14,945 nucleotides of DNA from an uncultured Clostridium sp. (GTDB taxonomy: Bacteria > Bacillota > Clostridia > UBA1212 > UBA1255): the NCBI GenBank assembly GCA_900543695.1, contig UQSG01000047.1:1-14945 (forward strand). Reading direction: 5' to 3'. The notes beneath the pieces were generated by a model. It did not search any database, was not told where the DNA came from, and was given only the letters and a program-made list of their open reading frames with translations. Positions 1 through 5,532 of this stretch are shown piece by piece. Each line of letters starts with the position of its first letter. Positions within the stretch are counted from its first letter, which is position 1. A program made the translations under genes and the position numbers.

Positions 1-5
1 CGCAA

Positions 6-37
6 AGCGGCCGTTGGTCACCGCACCAGCGGCCGCT
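6..37 (-). terminator. GC-rich hairpin at the tspO stop codon
   Basis: AGCGGCCG (6-13) and CGGCCGCT (30-37) are perfect inverted repeats, extended inward by TGGT (15-18) against ACCA (25-28). The hairpin overlaps the tspO stop. On the minus strand only a short T run (TTT) follows, so termination is plausible but not firm. Confidence 0.35.
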
Positions 38-369
38 CAGCACCGCAGAATGCACAGTCCGGCGCCGAAGAAAAAAATGCTCCAGAAAAAGTTGAAAATG
101 AGCTGCACTGCATAAATCCAAAGCGCCTTTTTTCGCTCCGATCCGTTTGAATTTTCAAAAATCCTTGCTGCGCTGATCCCCATCAGAATATAAAGCACGG
201 CCCATACGATCGGGAATAGAATGGCCGGCGGAGAAAGGGGAGGCCGCGAAAGCGCGGCGTATTTTTCCATCCCATTCCTGGTCAGCAGTGCCGAGAGGCC
301 GCCTACGGCAAGCGGAATTAAAATGGAAATGCAATAAATTTTGATTCTTTTTTTTGTGTTGGGAGACAT
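37..369 (-). CDS. tspO: TspO/MBR family membrane protein, C-terminally shortened
   Basis: Encodes 110 residues starting at an ATG preceded by GAGGTG. Three hydrophobic segments are visible, at roughly residues 8-28, 45-65 and 82-105. The stretch FPIVWAVLYILMGISA matches the conserved TspO signature around transmembrane helix 2, and QLIFNFFWSIFFFG resembles helix 3. TspO proteins are inner-membrane tryptophan-rich sensors that bind porphyrins and usually have five helices in about 150-160 residues. Here the last two helices are missing: after FFFGAGLCILRC comes a TGA inside a GC-rich hairpin (6-37), and no frame of the remaining 36 bases continues the family pattern. The gene therefore looks truncated or rearranged at its 3' end, though only a little sequence beyond it is visible. 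The family call is fairly sure; whether it still works is doubtful. Confidence 0.75.
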   Translation of the reverse strand: MSPNTKKRIKIYCISILIPLAVGGLSALLTRNGMEKYAALSRPPLSPPAILFPIVWAVLYILMGISAARIFENSNGSERKKALWIYAVQLIFNFFWSIFFFGAGLCILRC

Positions 370-373
370 TTTA

Positions 374-409
374 ATTCACCTCTGTGATATATATTGCACC
401 GAGGTGAAT
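374..409 (-). promoter_or_regulatory. 9-bp inverted repeat covering the tspO ribosome site
   Basis: ATTCACCTC (374-382) and GAGGTGAAT (401-409) form a perfect 9-bp dyad with an 18-base, AT-rich spacer. On the minus strand the arm nearer the gene is rc(374-382), GAGGTGAAT, which contains the tspO Shine-Dalgarno sequence just before the ATG. The structure could hide the ribosome site in the mRNA, or act as an operator for a dimeric regulator. The sequence does not decide between the two. Confidence 0.4.
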
Positions 410-426
410 AAAATATGCCGGAGAAG

Positions 427-819
427 CTATAAATATTTTTCCATAACAAAATTAGTGAGCAGGATGCCGTTTCGTTCTACCTGCTGCTCCCGGATGATGC
501 GATATCCTCTGCTTTCAAAAAACGGCCTTGCGGTTATGGATGCATGCGTTATGATTTTACGAACCGGGAATTTCTGCTCGAGTGAATCGCAGAGCCTTCC
601 GGCAATCCCTCTGCCCTGCCGGTCTTTCCGTACATACAGCCGGTCCAGATAACCGTCCGGCCTGATGTCGCCGAATCCGGTGATGCTTTCGTTTTCTACG
701 GCAACGAGAGTATAATGCGCGAGGAAAGATTCGTTCCATGCTGTAAGATCCGGCGTTCCGTTGGCCCAGGCAAACAGCTGTGCTTCCGTATAATCGCGTG
801 CATTAACCGAATGAACCGT
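427..819 (-). pseudogene. GNAT family N-acetyltransferase, 5' end missing
   Basis: The minus strand reads without a stop from the junction near base 820 to TAG at 427-429. The frame begins TVHSVNARDYTEAQLFAW and holds the acetyl-CoA loop as RQGRGIAGRL, followed by THASITARPFFESRGY and a terminal NFVMEKYL, all typical of a GNAT fold from strand 1 to the C-terminus. These enzymes transfer an acetyl group from acetyl-CoA to an amine; the substrate cannot be inferred. Relatives begin about 20 residues earlier, and that part is absent, replaced by sequence of a recombinase gene reading the other way. No ATG with a ribosome site lies upstream in the window, so it is called a pseudogene. It ends close to tspO and reads the same way. 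Confidence 0.75.
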
Positions 820-1067
820 ACGATGCCATCGCTGACGAAATTTTCCGGCTCCGCGACCAGAAGGAAAAGTCCGAGCTCGACAGCCATCACCAAGAAGAAG
901 CCATGAACCGGATTAAGGAACTGCAGAACTTCATCGCCGGGCAGGAAACCGATATTACAGAGTTTGATGAGGCTCTGGTTAAAAAGCTCATTGAGAAGAT
1001 TACCGTTTTCGCCGACCACTTCACCGTGGAGTTCAAGTCCGGTATCACAATCGACATCGGAGCATAA
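820..1067 (+). pseudogene. C-terminal fragment of a large serine recombinase
   Basis: An open plus-strand frame with no start codon of its own reads DAIADEIFRLRDQKEKSELD at its beginning and ends DEALVKKLIEKITVF, then FADHFTVEFKSGITIDIGA and TAA at 1065-1067. This is the usual C-terminal coiled coil and tail (DUF4368-like) of TnpX/TndX-type large serine recombinases of Firmicutes elements. The catalytic, recombinase and zinc-ribbon domains are all missing. Upstream of base 820 the sequence is that of the minus-strand acetyltransferase. It is not a copy of the tail of the intact recombinase at 5503-7341, which differs in sequence, so it comes from a second element. Confidence 0.8.
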
Positions 1068-1118
1068 AAAGAGCAAGTCTCCTTAATGGTAATAAACCAG
1101 ATAGGCGACTTGCTCTTT
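1068..1118 (-). terminator. Hairpin between two convergent gene fragments
   Basis: AAAGAGCAAGTC (1068-1079) and GACTTGCTCTTT (1107-1118) are a perfect 12-bp inverted repeat with a 27-base loop. On the minus strand the stem is followed by TTTTTAT, fitting a rho-independent terminator. It lies between the recombinase fragment (plus strand, ends 1067) and the 3' fragment of the split gene (minus strand, ends 1124), so it could serve both. Confidence 0.55.
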
Positions 1119-1123
1119 CATGT

Positions 1124-1217
1124 TTAAATCATCGGCGATGGCTTCAGTATATCTTCAAGTGTATCTATCAACTTTCTGATGTATGGAAAGAGCTTATTGT
1201 CATCAAAATCCACCAAT
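1124..1217 (-). pseudogene. 3' fragment of the IS-split unknown gene
   Basis: From the IS end the minus strand reads VDFDDNKLFPYIRKLIDTLE and a few more residues (29 in all), then TAA at 1124-1126. The frame joins exactly to that of the fragment at 3672-4391 if the IS and one copy of the 4-bp duplication are taken out, giving CAA TTG GTG GAT across the join. This is direct evidence that both pieces were one gene. The fragment has no start of its own. Confidence 0.8.
1214..1217. repeat. Target-site duplication, left copy (CAAT)
   Basis: CAAT directly abuts the left IS end and is repeated at 3672-3675 against the right end. Removing the IS plus one copy restores an open frame, which is what confirms these four bases as the duplication. 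Confidence 0.8.
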
Positions 1218-1263
1218 TGTTTTTTGTCAAGTACTTTTCCCTGAAAAAAGCGTCGGAATTCCC
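1218..1263. repeat. IS21 left terminal inverted repeat
   Basis: 46 bases beginning TGTTTTTTG and ending GAATTCCC. It pairs with 3626-3671 at 34 of 46 positions with no gap. It lies downstream of istB. Confidence 0.8.
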
Positions 1264-1301
1264 TTTTTTCAGCAAGGGATTTTCCCTGCCTTCAGCGGGC
1301 A

Positions 1302-2057
1302 TTATGCATCCCTGCGCATGAGGGCGTGCTCCATTCGGTAGCTTTTCCCCTCGAAGATCAATAAATGTCCGTGATGGACAAGCCGGTCGATCATTGCAGC
1401 GGCCATCTGGTCATCCGTAAAGATCCCTCCCCATTTTGAGAATTCCAGATTGGTTGTCAGGATCAGGCTCTTGCTCTCATAGCTGTCAGATATAACACGG
1501 AACAGCAGCTGGGATCCGTCCTTATCGACTGGTACATATCCCCATTCATCCAGTATGAGCAGGTCAAGGCTGCGGAGATCCCGCAGAAGGCGCTCCAGCG
1601 TCCCGTTTTTCCGCGATTCCGCAAGCTTCAGCACAAGTTCTGTTACGGTATAAAACTTCGTCTTGTAACCGAGATTGCAGGCCTTTACGCCGGCTGCGAT
1701 TGCCATATGGGTTTTACCGATGCCCACTGGTCCGTAAAGCACAAGATTCTTTTTCCCCGGGACAAACTCAAGGGTTTCCAGTTCCTCCCTGCTGAATGCA
1801 GGGGGAAACTTTACGCAGTGATAGCTGTACCCCTCAAAGGTCTTATAGGTTGGGAACCCAGCCCGTTTAATCAGACGTTTTCGTCGGTTTTCATCCCGGA
1901 GAGTCAATTCTGCCTGCAGCAGCTCCAGAATAAACTCCAGCTGCTTCTGCGTCCCTTTTTCCCTGCAGATCTCTGAGATCCTGCCCGAAAGGAAAAGCTG
2001 CCGGCTTGCTCCAAGGATCTGTGTACAGAAATCTTCTTTCATCTTTGGTGTCATCAT
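1302..2057 (-). CDS. istB: IS21 helper ATPase IstB
   Basis: 251 residues, the usual IstB size. A Walker A motif, GPVGIGKT, is at 109-116 and a Walker B motif, LLILDE, at 166-171, placing it in the DnaA/DnaC-like AAA+ group. IstB binds ATP and DNA, selects target DNA, and stimulates the IstA transposase. Its ATG overlaps the istA stop by 4 bases (2054-2057), a classic IS21 arrangement implying coupled translation. The C-terminal ERLVHHGHLL-type segment of the family is present as DRLVHHGHLLIFEGKSYR. No break is visible. Confidence 0.95.
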   Translation of the reverse strand: MMTPKMKEDFCTQILGASRQLFLSGRISEICREKGTQKQLEFILELLQAELTLRDENRRKRLIKRAGFPTYKTFEGYSYHCVKFPPAFSREELETLEFVPGKKNLVLYGPVGIGKTHMAIAAGVKACNLGYKTKFYTVTELVLKLAESRKNGTLERLLRDLRSLDLLILDEWGYVPVDKDGSQLLFRVISDSYESKSLILTTNLEFSKWGGIFTDDQMAAAMIDRLVHHGHLLIFEGKSYRMEHALMRRDA

Positions 2058-3517
2058 GAAACAGCGCCTCCTTCCTTCAGGAACATATCATCATATACTG
2101 CAAGGGATGGGCCTGCCTCCGGCGGTGTATAAATGCCATATCCGGTAATCCTTGCGGCAAGCACGGAAGCATCACAGATGTTAATACTGCCTCTTGTACA
2201 AGCCATCTCCATAGCGCTGGCCGCTGCTTGAAAGCCGTACTGGCTGGTCAGCTCATTCATGATCCGGAGGCAGTCCTTCAGTTTCTCTTTCGGCTGGGCA
2301 TCCATGTAAGCCCTTAAAGCATCCGGTGTTTCGCGGCGCAGCCCGCTGTTTCCCCATGCTCCGGAGTTTTTCATCAGGACAGCCAGCGTGGTACTGTAAT
2401 CGCTGATATCTGTGCGGTTATCTCCGTAAGCGCGCCGGTGAGTCGTGACGACCTGTCCGCCTTCCGTAAGAATGTCAACGGTATGGGCACGAATGCCCAC
2501 CAGCACCTGTTTGTTTACGTTTTCCGGCCTGGTAGAATAGAAATGCTTTCCATCCATACAGACTTTGCCATAACCATCCGCTTTCAGCCATTCATACCGG
2601 CAGACATCGAACCGTTTTGGCGGCAGCATCAGGAGGGCTTTCCTGTCCTCTTCAAACAATTCCCGGATAGGGATCTGTTTTTTATAATGGAGTTCGGAAG
2701 CTTTCTTTTCATGGCAGGCAAGCAGCTTCTGGTTATACTTCTCTATCTCATTGAAATGCGGGACCGGGACAAACAGGTTCGCACGGTTATAATCAACCTT
2801 GCGCTCCACATTTCCTTTCTCCCAGCCGGAATAGGGATTGCAGAAGCGCACCCGGAAGTGATAATGGGCACGAAAACGGGAGAAAAGTTCCGATTCATGG
2901 ATTGCGTCACCGATCCGCCGCCCGACACCGGCTGCATTGTCAAAGATCAGTAATGGCGGTACGCCGCCAATAAATTCAAAGATATCCTGCAGCCCCTGGC
3001 AGACACACTCTGCGGTTTCTCCGCCGAACACCTGGCTGTATCCATCATTGCTGTAGGGGAACGACACAGTCAGATATTTCTTGCGGCAGAGTTTCCCTGC
3101 CTCATAAAAGTCTGCTTCCCCGAAATCTACTTGTGCAGGTCCGGGATCCCAGATCAGTTCCAGGTTTGCTTTCTCCGTTTGGATGGAACGGCATTTCTTC
3201 ATGTAGCGCTGGACAATGCTGTAACTCCCGGTATAGCCATGTTCCTCCACGAGACGCTCATAGACTCTCTGAGCGGTATGGTGCTGCTTTCGCCAATGTT
3301 TCTTGTCTTCGTCCAGCCACTCCTGGATGATGGGCTTGAAGGGATCCAGCTTGGATGGCTTCTCCTGGATAACGGGTGGCTGCGGTGAGAAGTCATCCTG
3401 TGCAAGATACTTGCGTATCGTTTTGGGATCAGCACCTGTTTTTTTAGAGATTTCACTGATCCGGTATCCACAATTGCTCAAGTCTTTGATATGATTGATT
3501 TGGGACATAGTGAGCAT
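2054..3517 (-). CDS. istA: IS21 transposase IstA
   Basis: 487 residues. The N-terminus holds a helix-turn-helix (RISEISKKTGADPKTIRKYL, 19-38). The DDE catalytic core follows, with Asp131 in AQVDFGEA, Asp193 in LIFDNA and Glu238 in EKGNVERKV. The enzyme binds the terminal repeats and catalyses strand transfer. The start at 3517 is preceded by GGAGGAAAGGAAG; a second ATG three codons on is also possible. The ribosome site lies in an inverted repeat (3529-3558). The reading frame is intact from end to end. Confidence 0.95.
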   Translation of the reverse strand: MLTMSQINHIKDLSNCGYRISEISKKTGADPKTIRKYLAQDDFSPQPPVIQEKPSKLDPFKPIIQEWLDEDKKHWRKQHHTAQRVYERLVEEHGYTGSYSIVQRYMKKCRSIQTEKANLELIWDPGPAQVDFGEADFYEAGKLCRKKYLTVSFPYSNDGYSQVFGGETAECVCQGLQDIFEFIGGVPPLLIFDNAAGVGRRIGDAIHESELFSRFRAHYHFRVRFCNPYSGWEKGNVERKVDYNRANLFVPVPHFNEIEKYNQKLLACHEKKASELHYKKQIPIRELFEEDRKALLMLPPKRFDVCRYEWLKADGYGKVCMDGKHFYSTRPENVNKQVLVGIRAHTVDILTEGGQVVTTHRRAYGDNRTDISDYSTTLAVLMKNSGAWGNSGLRRETPDALRAYMDAQPKEKLKDCLRIMNELTSQYGFQAAASAMEMACTRGSINICDASVLAARITGYGIYTPPEAGPSLAVYDDMFLKEGGAVS

Positions 3518-3528
3518 CTTCCTTTCCT

Positions 3529-3558
3529 CCTTTATCTTTGGTGGTGCTTAGATAAAGG
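3529..3558 (-). promoter_or_regulatory. Hairpin overlapping the istA ribosome site
   Basis: CCTTTATC (3529-3536) and GATAAAGG (3551-3558) are perfect 8-bp arms with a 14-base loop. On the minus strand the arm nearer istA reads GATAAAGG and runs straight into AGG of the Shine-Dalgarno. Such hairpins in other insertion sequences block translation from transcripts that enter from outside; here that role is inference. Confidence 0.45.
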
Positions 3559-3625
3559 ATAAATATAATGTAAAGGGGAATCAATGTGTCCCGCTTTATT
3601 TAGGGAATTTCTCTTGCTTTTTTCA

Positions 3626-3671
3626 GGGAATTCTGACGCTTTTTTTCGGTAAATTTAGTGTATCATAAACA
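3626..3671. repeat. IS21 right terminal inverted repeat
   Basis: The reverse complement begins TGTTTATGATACACTAAA and ends GAATTCCC, and lies upstream of istA. Its TGA supplies the stop codon (3663-3665) for the truncated host gene, adding only Cys-Leu after the break. Confidence 0.8.
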
Positions 3672-3675
3672 CAAT
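3672..3675. repeat. Target-site duplication, right copy (CAAT)
   Basis: Right-hand partner of the CAAT at 1214-1217. It falls inside the codons for Gln and Leu of the interrupted gene. Confidence 0.8.
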
Positions 3676-4391
3676 TGCACAATTGCATCCTCCAGTGAAA
3701 AAGAATACCTGACATCACTAATATCTGACGCCATCTGTATCTTCTCTCCCGTGTCTTTATTTTGAACATAAAAGCCCATCACTCGCCCAGAAGATAACTC
3801 TTCAATTTCCTGATATGCTGGTCTTCCTTTGTGCTTACAAAAATTATAACGTTTCCTTATTTCTGAATCAGAAAAATCATTCCAAAAATCAATAATCTGG
3901 TCGAAGGCGGGAATAAATTCAGGGCACATCATTTTCAGGTACTCAAAGGGATTATTCTCAGCGGTAGGTGATGTCACGTTTCGTTCAGTACTTCTAAGTA
4001 ATGTTGCTGCCTCATCAATAGGTCTTATTCCGGATAAATCTACTCTTTTTCCCTGTTGGCTACAGGCAAATTCTGCCGACACATAGCATAGTGTCCAAGA
4101 CATATCTACGATAGCATTATAATAAAACAATGCAGTCTCATAAAAATGTGACCTAAAAATCAACTTAAAGGCTTTATCAGTTACATCATCCTCAACTGGA
4201 TTAAACCAGTGTTTCCAATCATCGGTTTCAGTCTCTCTCAAAAATATACGAGCCGCTGAGTATTGTTCGACAAGCTCTTTTTGTTTAGAACAAAAAAACA
4301 AATCGTGATTGTTTGGCAGCCTTGTTCCAACTAAGTTAAATGTTACCGATGACGGCTTATCTAATGAAAATATATCTGTAGTAAAATCCAT
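3672..4391 (-). pseudogene. 5' fragment of unknown gene split by the IS; HEPN-like motif
   Basis: An ATG at 4391 preceded by GAGGAGGAG opens 240 native codons before the IS. The frame then adds Cys-Leu and stops inside the IS end. I do not recognise the family. The protein appears soluble, with no signal peptide or clear membrane helix, and a largely helical look. Residues 178-188, RKRYNFCKHKG, contain Arg181 and His187 in an R-x5-H arrangement with a KH pair, which resembles the active-site motif of HEPN-type proteins. This is one short motif and proves nothing alone. Restored length is 269 residues (with 1124-1213). The fragment keeps most of the protein, lacking the last 29 residues, so some function may remain. 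Confidence 0.65.
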
Positions 4392-4405
4392 CCAACTCCT
4401 CCTCT

Positions 4406-4489
4406 GACATCTATCTCACAGCCACAACTCCCCGACATCTAACTCTGCAACTCAACATAATGACATCTATCGTGGCAACTCAACTCTCA
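4406..4489. repeat. Three 28-base-spaced motifs upstream of the split gene
   Basis: GACATCTA occurs at 4406, 4434 and 4462, an exact 28-base period. Units two and three also share GCAACTCAAC in register (4447-4456 and 4475-4484); unit one keeps only CAACTC in the nearby part. The rest of each unit differs. The block sits 15-98 bases upstream of the ATG at 4391. The layout suggests binding sites for a repeated regulator or a degraded tandem duplication. Confidence 0.5.
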
Positions 4490-4856
4490 CACTTTTTGAT
4501 TCGGATCATGCCTTGATAAGTTACCGAGAAGCGTTTTGTCTGCCCAACGCCAAATATATCAAATATGTCCGATTACGCGAAAACCGCAGTATTACAGGGC
4601 TTTCACGGCTATTTACCTTCCACCCTTGACATCAAACAGACCGTCTCCACATGGCTTGAGAGGACAGAATGAATGTCATTTGAGTACGTCCGTTCTCGGA
4701 AACATATCCACTTCGCTTTTGGCACTATCGGTATACGGGAACATATCCAATCTCTCTCTGGAATGTATACCATACTTTTAAAAGGCAGAATAGCATTTTA
4801 ACTTATGCTACCCTACCTATAACTAAACATTTACAGTTGCATGTGGCCTATTGTTT
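4490..4856. other. Gap with no supported gene
   Basis: Between the repeats and the erm(G)-like fragment I can support no gene. A plus-strand open frame of 81 codons (4536-4781) has no convincing ribosome site and a low-complexity end. The longer direct repeat GGAAACATATCCA / GGGAACATATCCA (4698-4710 and 4737-4749, 39 bases apart) is the only structure noticed. The stretch is probably non-coding remains of earlier insertions. Confidence 0.4.
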
Positions 4857-5532
4857 TTAGCCGTTAAATATTTTATAACTATTAAATAGCGATACAAATT
4901 GTTCGAAACTAATATTGTTTATATCATATATTCTCGCATGTTTTAAAGCTTTATTAAATTGATTTTTTGTAAACAGTTTTTCATACTCTTTGTTAACCCA
5001 TTTCATTACAAAAGTTTCATATTTTTTTCTCTCTTTAAATGCCATTTTTGCTGGCTTTCTTTTTAATACAATTAATGCGCTATCCACTTTAGGTTTTGGA
5101 TGGAAATAATACCTAGGAATTTTTGCTAATATAGAAATATCTACCTCTGCCATTAACAGCAATGCTAGTGATCTGTTTGTATCTAATAACCTTTTAGCAA
5201 AACCATATTCCACTATTAAATAACTTATTGTGGCTGAACTTTCAAAAACAATTTTTCGAATTATATTTGTGCTTATGTTGTAAGGTATGCTGCCAAATAT
5301 TTTATATGGATTGTGGCTAGGAAATGTAAATTTCAGTATATCATCATTTACTATTTGATAGTTAGGATAATTTAAGAGCTTATTACGAGTTACCTCACAT
5401 AATTTAGAATCAATTTCTATCGCCGTAACAAAATTACATCTCTTTACCAATTCAGCAGTAAAATGACCTTTCCCTGCACCTATTTCAAAGATGTTATCTT
5501 TTTCATCTAAACTTATGCAATTCATTATTTTT
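4857..5532 (-). pseudogene. erm(G): erm(G)-like 23S rRNA adenine N6-methyltransferase, 5' end missing
   Basis: The frame reads KIMNCISLDEKDNIFEIG and continues to FNSYKIFNG and TAA, closely agreeing with my memory of Erm(G), a 244-residue enzyme that dimethylates 23S rRNA A2058 and gives macrolide-lincosamide-streptogramin B resistance. The SAM-binding motif FEIGAGKGHFT, the catalytic-loop region GSIPYNIS and the C-terminal domain are all present. The first 20 or so residues, including the N-terminal SQNF motif that helps bind SAM, are gone, as are the promoter and leader. They are replaced by recombinase sequence from about base 5533. The frame stays open upstream to an ATG at 5711, and an ATG at 5543 would give MSVAKIMNCIS, but neither has a good ribosome site. 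Activity is doubtful. The fragment is far more AT-rich than its neighbours. Confidence 0.85.

Larger units (their letters stand above)
1218..3671 (-). mobile_element. IS21-family insertion sequence, complete
   Basis: A 2454-bp element carrying istA and istB on the minus strand. The outer 46 bases (1218-1263 and the reverse complement of 3626-3671) match without gaps at 34 of 46 positions, start with TGTTT, and share GAAAAAAGCGTC and GAATTCCC near their inner ends. The element is flanked by the 4-bp direct repeat CAAT at 1214-1217 and 3672-3675, within the 4-8 bp range known for IS21-type insertion. Further copies of the AAAAAAGC motif inside the right end (3611-3624) fit the multiple terminal repeats of this family. 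Both genes are intact, so the copy may be active. It splits an unknown gene. Confidence 0.92.

Noticed and set aside
341..652. A 103-codon plus-strand frame
   Set aside because: It is antisense to the acetyltransferase fragment, whose minus-strand translation carries the GNAT motifs.
696..1076. A 126-codon minus-strand open frame
   Set aside because: It is antisense to the recombinase tail, whose plus-strand translation matches a known family, and it has no ribosome site or domain.
2438..2953. A 171-codon plus-strand frame inside istA
   Set aside because: It is antisense to the transposase catalytic core and shows no domain or ribosome site.
4406..4489. CRISPR array
   Set aside because: Only 8-10 bases are shared between the three units, and no cas genes or long identical repeats are present.
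4536..4781. An 81-codon plus-strand open frame
   Set aside because: No ribosome site, no recognisable domain, and a serine/leucine-rich low-complexity end; likely non-coding.
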